DNA of 64,000 nt from contig JAMPIT010000379.1 in NCBI GenBank assembly GCA_026261815.1, forward strand, positions 7,886,001 to 7,950,000. Direction: 5' to 3'. A program made the position numbers and the translations under genes. The stretch is from Monarcha castaneiventris obscurior. Its lineage: Eukaryota > Chordata > Aves > Passeriformes > Monarchidae. Under the pieces are notes generated by a model. That model did not search any database and was not told the DNA's origin. It saw only the letters and a program-made list of their open reading frames with translations. This document shows, in pieces, positions 27,563-38,750 of this stretch (the first letter of the stretch is position 1; every line of letters starts with the position of its first letter).

Positions 27563-28702
27563 ATGACAAACAATCCTTTTTATTTTTACTTTATATACTA
27601 ATACTATACTATGTATTATATACTAAGAACTATGTTGACCTTGGAACTTCAGGAAAGGTCTGGGAAATTCTTGCTGACTTAAAGCTTAAACTGGAGAAGA
27701 ATTTCCATCATTTTTCAGAGAAATGTTCAGGGTCAAGTTATTCAGACTTTGCTCTAACATTACTTTTAAGGTTCTTGTGTGTTTGCAGCAATATACTCAT
27801 ACTAGCTGACCATACCAAAATACCTTGTCTGTAAGAGTGAAATTTTGCTGGAAAGATGTGTTCCCCCAACAGTTCCTGGATGATTTAAATTGAAAACCTT
27901 CCAGAGTTCCTTAAGGAAAATAACATTTATTAATATTACCAAGATTTGTAATGAACTATTTAATTACAGAACCTTAAATAGAGATTTTGCTTTTTCCCCT
28001 CAGGCCACAAAATCTGTTCTTCAATAGAAGGGGCATCATGGTTGGTTAGGTAAGCATATAAGAGGGGGAAAAAAGAAATGAAAAAACATTCTACCGAACA
28101 CGTGCTCAGAGTAGAACTGCAAAACAAGATTTTTATTGTAGGTTCTGTTCTCTAAGTTACTTGGAAAACAAGGGAGGAAGCTGACAGTTTCATTTTTAAT
28201 ACTTCAGCCTCAGTTCTCATCATACTGTAAGAGAAGGGAAGCCTTACCCCTCTTTTCCCTATGCAGTCAATTGAAAAGTTCCTGAAAAGGGGCATAAATG
28301 AGTGTGCAAATCCCTCTACTACTGAAAGAAAATGCTGGCCAGTCATGCTATGAAGGGATAAGAAAGTTTTTGGCACAGTCTCCTCTTCCAGTTTCTTCAT
28401 TGTGGGCAAGAAAGGACCTCAAAAATTTCAGTGTACTGCTGCAGCTAATTAAGTACACCAGCACATTTTACAAAATGGTGTTTACAATTATGTTTTGCCT
28501 ACACTTTCATTGAAAACCTTGCTTGCCTCCTTCTGCCCATGGTGACTCAGATAGTTCACGGCTATCTTCTAAACTCTCCTTAGAGGCATTTTCCTGTTGA
28601 AGTCAAAGAAATTATAGTTCACTGAGAATTCAGCAAAGAGAATGAGACATCTGGTCTGGAAATATGAGTATTTTTAATATTAGAGGAAATGATTTTAACT
28701 TG

Positions 28703-28731
28703 GTTTTTTGTTTTTGTTTTTGTTTTTTTTT
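28703..28731. repeat. T-rich (GTTTTT)n tract
   Basis: Three T5-6 runs separated by single G residues, ending in T9-10. Confidence 0.85.
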
Positions 28732-30358
28732 ATTATTTCCACTGTGAATTTCTTGTGTGTGTGTACAAGCAGAGGTATATGTGTGTATGCACATGTATAG
28801 ACACATGGTTTTCCCATATTTGCCTATGTGGTTTGATTTAATTGCAAGATGTGGGAAAACAAAGATGGGTTAAATTATCCTTCAAGGGTTTTAATCACTT
28901 CTAAATTCTGATGCTGCATAGACCCATCAATACAAAACCCCACAGGTGAGTTATTCACATGATGCACAGGGCAATATTTTGGTTTATTCTATTTATAACA
29001 AGAATTGTGAAGAACAGAAAACACAAAAGAAACATTACAATAGAAATTGGAATTTTTTTTCAAGGGGATTGCCATATATTTGTACCCATCAACTGTACAC
29101 AGAAATTAGAATGAATTATGTTTATAGCTGCCTTTGCAGGTGACAATGTGAATATTTAAGTGAGTTATTATTGTCACTCTCCTGATTTAAACTGACAATT
29201 AGTTTCCTAACAAACCATTAAACATTTATCAACCAACAGAAATACAACAGTTATTATGCGCAGCAGTTCATCTTCTACTGGATGGGTCGGAACAACATTT
29301 TTGAACTTATAATTAGTATTTTCCTGTACTTGAAGAGCAAAATAAATAAAGTCATGTAGCAAAATCTTACAAGGGATTATTACAATGGATTCTGTTACAG
29401 GGAAGTTAATGACAGAATTATTATACAAAAGTTTCAATCTGATTCATGTGCCCATTCAGCCAAACTGACCCTCCGAATTTCAATTTTTTTTATCATCAGA
29501 TGCTCAAGTTGTGCCCTGTACTGACACTCAGTTGAAATATACAGCATAGAAGTCCCAACTGTACAGGTAGATGATTGTTCATCAGTGTCATGAACAAATG
29601 ACTTCATACAGGGTGACTGACTTCAAAATACTGAATCCCCATCTGGTGAGACCTAATGAGCAATGGAAAGGTTTGAAAGTAATGAAGCAAGTCCCTTTTT
29701 GGCAGATGTTACTTGGCAGCTGCATCTTGGGATCCTAGCAGCACTACTGCCAGCTCATATAAATATATTCCTGAAGATATCACGATGAAACTTGTAGAAA
29801 GGAGAGGATCCTTTCTCTTCAATGGGCTGCATTTTATGTTGCTCCTCTTGTATCTAATCCACTTTGTAAATTTAGATTTTAAGAGACCGGTCAAAGTTCA
29901 TTGAACTGTGTTTTTTCAAATGCTTTAGCTCATGCTTTATCTCACATGCTGCAGGCTGAATCCCTGCAGAAAATAAAATTGACCTAACAGGCATGTCAAG
30001 GTGTTTGTTTTTATTTTTTCCCCAAAGGCAAGAGGGAAGAAACATGATTCTGGGTCACTGCTCTCCACATGCATCTTGTGACATACACACACCGCAGAGG
30101 CTCCCCAGTGAGCTCCACAAAGCTCTATTCTCTCTCCACCCTGTTCACCAGCTCTTCACTCTTCCAGGGAGAAAAAATCCTGATACCGCTACTTGAATTG
30201 CACACATCCAACCAACACATGCAGGAAGAAGCCAACATTAATAGTTTTCCTTGTTACACAATGAATATCAGATGAGCACTAAGTTCCTAGCTTGATCTAA
30301 ACTCTTAGAGGGGATAAAGTGGAATCTAAGATAGAGGCAGTTTAAGCTGAAAGCCTTC

Positions 30359-30420
30359 CAGAAAAGTCGTGATCCTTGGTGGCAATGAACAGAAAAGTTG
30401 TTATCCTTGGTGGCAATGAA
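30359..30420. repeat. tandem duplication, 2 x 31 bp
   Basis: Unit 1 (30359-30389) and unit 2 (30390-30420) are head-to-tail and differ at two positions (gtCgtGatcc versus gtTgtTatcc). The shared core is ATCCTTGGTGGCAATGAA. The two units are otherwise identical and have no spacer, so the duplication is recent relative to the surrounding repeats. The period of 31 is not a multiple of three. Confidence 0.95.
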
Positions 30421-31011
30421 AAAAGCAATGGGAAGGAAATACTGGTGGAGGCCAGGGACATTCAGCAGCTGTAGAATCTCCCATTTTAAAAAGCAGAACT
30501 TTGCATTTACTTGAAGCAATTGTGGTGTTAATCTCATTCTACACATTACAGGCTTTTTGGTGCAATGCCCAATGCGAAACATTAAGAATTCTTGATGAGA
30601 GGAACCACTCAAATGTTTACAGGTCCCTCATACCCAAATACCTTCTCCTTATAATTGAATTTGCCAGCTATCTTTATATATTATAGCCAAAGGATTTTTT
30701 CCTAGAAGAGTCATTTATTTTTACTTTAGGAACCTTACATAATTCCTCCTCCTACTGATCATCTTTGCAGCTCTGTTCTATTCTTTCTGGTCTTTAAAGA
30801 ACCTGGTTTTCTTCTGTCCATTTACACAGTATCCTACAGACTTATCTGCTTCTCTAAGAAATTTGAAAATTGTTTTACAGGTATTCTAAAGGAGATTATT
30901 CATTATTTTTTTTCTTTTTATAAAGAACAGTTTTGTGTTTCACTGCAATCCAAGATACACAGAATTATCAAAATAAATGTCAGCTCTGTAAGCTTTAAAA
31001 GCGGTGATGCT

Positions 31012-31136
31012 ACTGCGTGTGGATGCAGCACTTGGGGATATGGCTCAGTGATGAACACAGTGGTGCTTTGTTTGTGGTTGGACTAAATAATCTTAAAGGT
31101 CTTTTTCAACCTAAATTACTCTGTGATTCTGTGAGA
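31012..31136 (+). mobile_element. CR1 LINE 3' UTR fragment, sense
   Basis: GCAGCACTTGGGGATATGGC through GGACTAAATAATCTTAAAGG and TTTTTCAACCTAAATTACTC, ending in CTGTGATTCTGTGA. This is the CR1 3' UTR type with 'cacttggggacatgg' and a complete 3' terminus. About 125 bp, no coding part. Confidence 0.88.
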
Positions 31137-31235
31137 TATCAGGAAAATGAATTGTTAAGCCAAAATCTCTCAACAAGGTGTTCTGCGTAAATACATCATT
31201 TACATGCTATCATATTAATCAAAACAAAGGCAAGA

Positions 31236-31370
31236 AGCTGTGTCAGGGAAGGTTTAGGTTAGATATTAGGGAGAGGTTATTCACCCAGATGGTGGTTGGG
31301 CACTGGAATAGGCTTCCCTGAGAAGTGGTCACATATCAGCATCATCAAGTTTATGGAAGTTATCTTGAAC
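31236..31370 (+). mobile_element. CR1 LINE internal fragment, sense, lacking its 3' end
   Basis: GGTTTAGGTTAGATATTAGG, then GGTTATTCACCCAGATGGTG, then GTTGGGCACTGGAATAGGCT correspond to the ORF2 tail of CR1. Similarity fades near 31370, before the 3' UTR end. It lies downstream of the complete 3' terminus at 31136, so it cannot be the same insertion in simple order. Confidence 0.82.
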
Positions 31371-34300
31371 AGTTTGGCATATTTTCATCTCTATAAAAAT
31401 CAAAAAGTCAAAAAATACACATGGAGTGTTCAGGTGGGTATGCTTGTGCTAAGGCTAATTACCTATCATCCTCTCCATGGGCAGCTTCCTTTTTTTTTTT
31501 TTTAGATATTCAGTCATCTAGACATATCAGAATATTTTTGATGATTCCTTGATTAACAGCCAACAGGAAACAGAAAGAGGGCCAGGATGTCCTTGCACTT
31601 TCCCAACCTAGAACATGGCCAGGAGCACCAACTTCGGACAGTCACAGAAACAGGACTCAAGAGCCCTGGCAGAGGCTAATACAAACCAAAAGAATAAGCA
31701 AAGCATCTCCCAAAAGCTAATGGTCCACTTTCCCATGAGGAAAATTCACTTACTGCTTACTGGTGTGCAGGTGGCCAGACATATCTTATGCTGCACCACT
31801 GAGCAGCTTTAAGTCTACATCCTTCCTCAGCTGCTCTGAGCACAGCTTTCACCAGTTGCTGCCTTTGTTCAGAAAAGAGGAGAAATTGCTAATTAGTCTT
31901 ACAACCATTTTCATGAAAATCTGCAAATGGTGCCAGAAGTCCCAAGCCAGGTAGTATCAAATAACAAAGAAAAAATCCTTCATAAGATAAATGCTTTCTC
32001 ATAGACACTTAGAGATGGAACAAAAAGAATTGACAACTAGTCTGGATTTTATACCTGCTGATACCTCCTTTAGAACAAAGGCAGAATAAAAAACACATTT
32101 CTAATGTATGACCTCACTTTTTTCCTAACTATCTGCAAGATAAAAGGATGGCTCAGTGGAATAGATCTGATGCTTTATTGCATTTCTTTTCTGATACCAT
32201 CCTTTACTTAGACAACCGTTTGCCTGTTCATGTATCAAGGGAATTCCAATGAGAACATTCAGTTCCTTTATTTTATTCCAGGACCTTCATAACAATACTT
32301 ATGAATCATAGTGCACATTACATTGCAGTCCTGCAACTTTGAGTCCATTTTTTTCACTTTATTTTCATGGTGAGTCTACAAGGAAGTATTCTCTAAGTAC
32401 TGTCTTGCAAATTAATAGCTACCAGAGACCTGCTTTGTTTCTGTGGCTTTGTCTCTTCAGACTTCAAATTTCTGCTTTTGAAGTGTTTTATGAGAAGCAT
32501 TGTTTAACACTAAAATCCAACATATCCAAGTTAATTCTGACTCAGGGTCTATTAAATTCAGTGCACAGTTCTACCAATGTGAATGTGTTTGAGGCCCACT
32601 CATTACTCTTTGAGGCAATTATGAATTTTACAAGACGCTATAATCACGAATTCCAAAGACTTCACAGGTTTTGTAGTCCATTAAAACTTTCTTGCTGATC
32701 TCCATCTGTTCTAAAGATAATGAATACATGTTTCTTTCAAGCACTCTGCTTTATCAGCATAATATCTTTTTGACTAAGCAGATTTTATGTTGGATCTATG
32801 GAGAGACAGGGTTTGGTTTTTGGACATTGGGGTTTTTTTGGTTGAGGAAAGGGGAGAGCAATGGCCCCTGCCCCAAAACTCATCTGTTGCTTGCTTTATT
32901 TTTCCCAAGCCAAGCATCTACTCAATAAAAAACAAACTCAGAAAACCCCAAACTTTGGTTGTGTTGGCACCCTCAGTATCACAGCTACTGTGGTGACAGC
33001 TTAAATGACCTGTGGATGACAGTCTCTTACATATCAACTTCATTGCCTGCAGCCCTCATTGCAAACCAAAGCAGGCTGAGGCTCTCCAGTCCTGCTGGAT
33101 TCACCAGACCACGAGGAGCACCATGTCAGTGCAGCTCTTGTCACTCCTAAACTGCTACAATCACCAAGCCCTGCTGGACTGGCTGCCGGCAGGTCACTTC
33201 AGGGCCTCATTGCATTTCTCTTCACGGGACTGCTGGGCCAGGCAGTACCAGAGCATCAGTGGCTCTGCACAAACCAGCTCAGGTCAGGCATGACAGATGC
33301 TGTGCTAGAACAGGCTGGATAAGCCCATCCAGATGCCCACTGGCTTCAGGTAGGGTCACTTGGATGTGGCTGCATCACTCTGCCCAGTGCCCGTGAAATG
33401 GAGCATTGCCAGAAGTTGGTGGGAAGCCACCAGCTACAGCAGGACAGGCATCAGTGGTGGCACCAGTGCTGGCATGGTTTTGCAGTGCTGTCCTGTAGAG
33501 AGCATTTGTCTCATGGGATTGCCCTTCCGACAGCAGGAAACAGGGCATGAATAACACAGCACTTCTGCAGCAGGTGCAAGGTTCTGCACTCTCCGTGACC
33601 TCCACCCTCAATTATCATGTATTTTAAGATGTTCTCTGGGAGACGATCTGAAGAAGATGACACACTTGAGCTATTACAGATCAAAGACAAGAATATATTC
33701 CACAGGGAAATGGCTCCAGAAAAATAGACTGCATTGTTAGCTGTTCTTTCCACTTTATGCCAGTCACGCATAAACAGACCTACTCAGCTCTCTTCCCACA
33801 ATTAGTAAAAGGTACATCAATACCAAAAAGTATGTTAAAAACCTGAATTTCAAAGTTCTCAAAAGAAGGCACATAGCCTGTCCCACTGCTGCCTAAATTA
33901 AAATGAAATATCTTGTTCAGCTCCACAAAAAGAAAAAAAGATGAGTGGCAGAGAGAGAACTTTTTTTCAGATGCAGAATGAAGTGCTCCATCCACTGAAC
34001 CATGCCACATGCATCAGCTTGCTTTATTTCTGATACACTTGACCACTCAACTGTTTCTGGTTTGTCATTTCCTTAGGAGACAAACAGAAATGAAGGAAAG
34101 AAAACAGCTGAGGAATAAAGCAGGCAATAGCAAAATAAAAATCAGGGTGAGCTGTGCTCTGAGAAGAAAGGTTAAGTAAGGAAAGAAAACAAACACTGGG
34201 CGGATGTAAAGGAAATATTTTAGCTGTAAGAGATCTGGCTATGCACAGAATACATTAGCCTAGCCAAAGCTCAGGGCTTATGCCACTAACTTGCTTTCAG

Positions 34301-34910
34301 AACCTGAAATAACAATGTATTTCTGAGATATTGAGGGAAAACACATCACCTAACATCCAACTGTCAATTGTTAACAAAGGCCATCCACCTGTGCTGTCCT
34401 GATAAAAAGCACTGCCATTTCCTACTGTCTCAACACTTGTGTGTCAATGCAGAAAGCTGACAAGTGTTTCTGGGCTCCTGGAAGCACTTATTCATGCATA
34501 CATAAGTGTATCTTTGGAGGAGAGACTCCTCCTTTTTCTGCTTGAATAGAGGAATATGGGAATTATCCTTGAAGATAACAGGAATACAAGATCAGCTCTA
34601 AATTTGCCAAGTATTCTCACCATGGTGACTGTGTAAATTTATTACAAGTTTCAGTAGTATCTTAATCCTTCAAGTAGCACCTAATTTAATATCCTGATTC
34701 ATTACCTGAAACAAGCAGGAGAAGGCAGTTTTTAAAGAAATACAACTCACAGATGGTAGTAAAAAATGACAGTCTCAGTAGATTTTTCATGCCCAGGCCT
34801 CATAATCTGATTTTAAAAAAAGACTGCAGAGACTTTAAATCCAAATAAATCAAGAGGTGCACTGCAGAGACCATGAACATTTTGATAGTCATTGAACAAT
34901 CCAAACAATT

Positions 34911-34942
34911 CAACCAACCAACAAACCAACCAACCAACCACC
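34911..34942. repeat. (CAAC)n microsatellite
   Basis: Imperfect CAAC tetramer array, about eight units, with one A-rich interruption. Confidence 0.9.
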
Positions 34943-35647
34943 CAAAGAAAAATAGCCATAAGAATAGAGAAAATAAAACTCTATACCCCTTAACTTTACT
35001 CCAACTTTTCATTCATATTAAAAAATAGTGACCAAGTTAAATTGAAAAACACTGTTGTATTAATCTAACTAATCTGTTATTGTGGGTTATCTTCAGAGGT
35101 TTTGTTTCCACAAAAAACCCATAAACAACAAAAAATGGCCCTCAAACCTGGATATCTAGATTTGATTCAGTAAAGAACATATATGCAAGCTTCATTCTCT
35201 ATTAAGAATTCTTTTCCTATATCAACAGATCCTAAAGTAAAAAACCAAAAACCAAAAGTGGTAATTAGAAGTTGAAGGACATATCAGCAAAAAAGAAGAG
35301 TAAAAAAATATACCATTAATAGAATTAATGTAATTTTTTTAATAGAGCTTGTATACTTTATTGTAGGCTCATTTTCAAACTACTTTGCATTGTGAATATT
35401 TTCAATTAAAGATAAAAAAAGAAGCTTGACCACGATTTTGGCAAAGTATGACTATAACTTTTGACTTAATAGGAAGTATTTTTCAAACTGCCATATCTGC
35501 TATAGACCAGACATGCAGCAGATACAGTTGCACTGACCATTTAAATGAGCAAAATGCAAGTTAGAAATCTTACCTTGGAGTTTTCTTGCTACAAGGCTTA
35601 TAGTATCTACAATATCATTCATTTGTCCCAGAAATATAGAGGTGCCC

Positions 35648-35682
35648 ATGATGATGATGATAATTATGATGATGATGATAAT
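35648..35682. repeat. (GAT)n microsatellite, interrupted
   Basis: Two blocks of about four ATG/GAT units, each followed by ATAATT. Confidence 0.9.
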
Positions 35683-36530
35683 TTTCTTATATTTCCTATT
35701 ATGTGACCACATTAATTCACAAACAAATTACTATTTCTTTAGTGATACCTAAAATATTTTCTTGGTTATAAATTAAAAACTGAGAACATAATTCTATATG
35801 CCATTACATAGTTATATGTTAATCTCAAAAATTGGAAAACACATAAAACCATCCAAAATATGTTCATCAACAGTCAGATAATTTAAATCTAATTTAAATC
35901 ATACAATTTAATCTAATTCTTCAATGCTTAAAGTTAGCAAGTCCACTAGTAAGGTAGAGTTGGAAATCAGAACTGATTCAGCAACAGTAATTTTTAAATG
36001 GGTCACAAGAAATTATTAACTACTTTTAGCTTTCTGTAGCAGATAAGCCATGAACTGATGCACATGGAGGACAGAAAGAAAAAAACTCTTCTGAAATGGA
36101 AATAAATTGCCTCAACAGACTCTTCCAGGCGTACTTCCCTGTATTTGGAGCAATATTTTGTTATCTCTTTGATTCCCAGGAAAGTGTTTACTCTGCACCA
36201 ACTGGCATACACAGCACTGTATAACAGAGTTGCCTTAGCTCATAAAAATGTGTTTCATTGTAGATGCTCTGCCAAAGAGTACAAAGCCTGGGCTTCAGAG
36301 CAATTAGACACATCACAGGTGACACACTTGGCTCTGAAAAGGGGAAAATGACGTTCGTTCAACACATAAGCACCTTATGCCGACGGGTTCATTCACAGGC
36401 ATTTCCTGCCAGAAAGCCTGAAAGGCATTGTTTGTGCCACTGGGATTGCAGCGTAGGAAGATGAAATAAAACAGAAATAAATATTGTATTCTAAACTGAG
36501 AATCTTGGCTAAACCAGAATGGCCACTGAC

Positions 36531-36967
36531 TGTTGTGGTTTAGAAATGGTGCTCCCCAATGTGGTGTTCAAAATGAAACCATTCCAAACCATGCACCGCT
36601 TGCTCATTCCTCCCTCCCTCTCCCTCTTCCCTGCAGCTGGATGGAGAGGAGAACTGGAGGCAGAAAAGCTGAAGATCGTGGGTTGTGATATGAAAATTTA
36701 CTGGAAAAAACAATGAGATAAGAAAGCAAACAGTAACAGAAGCAATATTAATAAAAGAAGTGTACAAGAGAGAGACAAGCAATTCACATGCAAATGGTCA
36801 TGGCAGAGCCTGAGCCGACTGTCACCACCCTCCCCCAGTCTGGGAGAGACCCCTTCCACCTGCCCTGTAAAATGAAGTGAGGTGGTATAGAATAGACTCT
36901 GGGTCCTCAGCTATGTCCCCTGCTGGCTACAGCAAAAATGAACCTTGCCCTGGCCAGAACCAGGACA
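36531..36967 (-). mobile_element. solo LTR of an avian endogenous retrovirus
   Basis: About 437 bp bounded by TGTTGTGGTTTAG on the left and CCAGAACCAGGACA on the right, so it has 5'-TG...CA-3' ends. Internally it has GTGGGTTGTGATATGAAAAT, GGTGGTATAGAATAGACTCT and AGCTATGTCCCCTGCTGG in the order expected for a common bird LTR that I know from memory. In the transcriptional sense (minus strand) that LTR starts TGTCCTGGTT and carries the 'aacccacgag' word near its R region. No internal viral genes lie on either side, so it is a solo LTR left by recombination. No clean target-site duplication is seen (CTGAC left, TAGAC right, 3 of 5 matching). I think it is ERVL-class, but that assignment needs a repeat library. 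Confidence 0.7.
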
Positions 36968-38111
36968 TAGACATGGGTACAGTGTATACCTGACAGATAG
37001 AAAATGACATTAAAAGAGTTTTGCCACCTTGACAACTTCTTGTTTATTTCTGACAGTCCCACTTGAGAGAGGGTAGTCACAGAAACATCACTGCCAAAAA
37101 ATTTCACACAGGTTTGAAGTCTTGAGCTCAAAACCACCCCACACAGGAACACACACCCTTCAACTGCAATCTAGAGAGAAAAACCAAAAAATCCTCTGGC
37201 TTTCCCAACATTTTTGACCCTGTCAAAGAAAAGAAACAAGTTTTCAATCCTGTGACTTATGAAAGCAACATTATTGTCATCAGGGAAAGAAACTTCTCTG
37301 CTAACAGAAAAGCAGAACACAAATCTTGCTCTGAAGGGAGCAGCAGGATGATAGCCAAAAGATTCCTGGGAAGGAGACTGCTCACTCTTAACCTCTGAAG
37401 CAACAGGGATCAGACAACACCACTTAGACAGATTTTCTCATCAACAGAACCCAAACTGAAAACAGCAATTGTTTTCTAAGCCCTATTTTATCCTCATATA
37501 ACTCCAGTAGTCTATGCAGTATTTTCTGTTGTTTCAAATGTACATCTTACATGTGTTTTGTGGTCAGTGAGTGCCTCCATTGCTTCTCCACACACAACCC
37601 CATGAAAAGAAGAGGAACCTAAATCTCTGGTCAGTATAGTTCCAGTTAGTTCCCCAGCTACAGTTGCTGCCATTCAAACTACACTAACCTGTCCTGGCTG
37701 CAGGGATCCCTAGCAGTCCTTGTTCACCTTACCTGAGCTCCCTGGTAAAGGGAGTTGGCAATGTGGTCTCAAATTGAGCAGCATCACTTTACAGAGCCCA
37801 CAGCTTCCTGAGATCTGCCACCAGGATCTGAAATCCCATCATTTTCTGCCATGGGTAGAGGCTGCAATATTTATATAATACACTGGGAAGACTGGAAGCT
37901 TAGATAAGAAAAGCTTTAGGAAGATGCTAGTGTGATTCTAAAATGTGCAGAAAAGACAAAAATATATAGAATTTAAAACTTGGATTGCTACCATATACAT
38001 TATCAGAAGCTGATATTACCACATACTTGAAAAGAAATACCTGGAGCAAAGCTCAGGTCTCTGAATAAGCATCTGTAAATAATTAAATAGCCAGTCTGGG
38101 TTTTGAGGCTT

Positions 38112-38158
38112 TGGTTTCGTTGTTTTTGATTTTTTTGTTGTTGTTGTTGTTTGTTTGG
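38112..38158. repeat. T/G-rich tract with (TTG)5
   Basis: T-rich stretch with five perfect TTG units at 38135-38149, followed by a G-rich segment (G5, G3, G4 runs). Confidence 0.85.
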
Positions 38159-38680
38159 TGGGGGAGGGAGTTGAGGGGATAATATTAGGGAATCAGACTC
38201 ACTATCTTATTTGCAGACATGATACAGCTGCAATGGAAGAAATCTCTTGGTTAGCAACATAAGCTTAGAACCCTAAATTTTATGTTTCCATAATATAACT
38301 AATGATTACTCACTGGAAACTGATCTGGAAACCTCTTAGGTTTATAGCGTACTGCAAAAAAAGCAACAAAACCCAAACCCCAATGGGAATTAAAGTAACT
38401 GCAACATAAACCTTAATTACATTTGCTTAACCTCCAAAGTGGCCACTACTTCCCTCATGCAAATGGAAAGGAGCACAAACTATAGAGGGAAACATCATTA
38501 AGGGAGGCAGTGGGCTGACCTTGCCAGAGGGCCAGGTGGTGGCTTGCAGACACCTTTAGTCCACAGCTCACCAGGATCCATCTTTGAATTTAAGGAGTCA
38601 CACAACTCAGAAATGGCATGTACAAGATTAGACGGCTTCGGATTCATCCATGTCTGTTTACAGTTCTAACAAAGAGACAT

Positions 38681-38750
38681 TATGTATATGTGTATGTATA
38701 TGTATATGTATATGTATATGTGTATGTATATGTATACGTATATGTATATG
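38681..38750. repeat. (TATGTA)n hexanucleotide array, about 70 bp
   Basis: About twelve hexamers of TATGTA/TGTATA type with scattered TGTG and one TACG variant. It explains the Val-Tyr repeat seen in a plus-strand frame of 91 codons, which is not a gene. Confidence 0.95.

Larger units (their letters stand above)
27563..31011. other. unique AT-rich sequence, no gene recognised
   Basis: About 3.4 kb. It contains a (GTTTTT)n patch at 28703-28731, a short TG run at 28754-28764 and the 31-bp tandem duplication at 30359-30420. No gene or transposon is recognised; open frames reach at most about 114 codons. Confidence 0.6.
31371..36530. other. unique sequence with a GC-richer block, no gene recognised
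   Basis: About 5.2 kb. A T14 run lies at 31490-31503, just after the CR1 fragment. The block at about 32780-33600 is clearly richer in G and C and in CAG/CTG words than its flanks. It gives several overlapping 60-90-codon frames on both strands, but none shows a family resemblance. A (CAAC)n array lies at 34911-34942 and a (GAT)n array at 35648-35682. The rest is AT-rich unique DNA. Confidence 0.55.

Noticed and set aside
38156..38180. Possible G-quadruplex (G5, G3, G4 runs after the TTG array).
   Set aside because: Only three G runs of three or more are present within a reasonable loop length.
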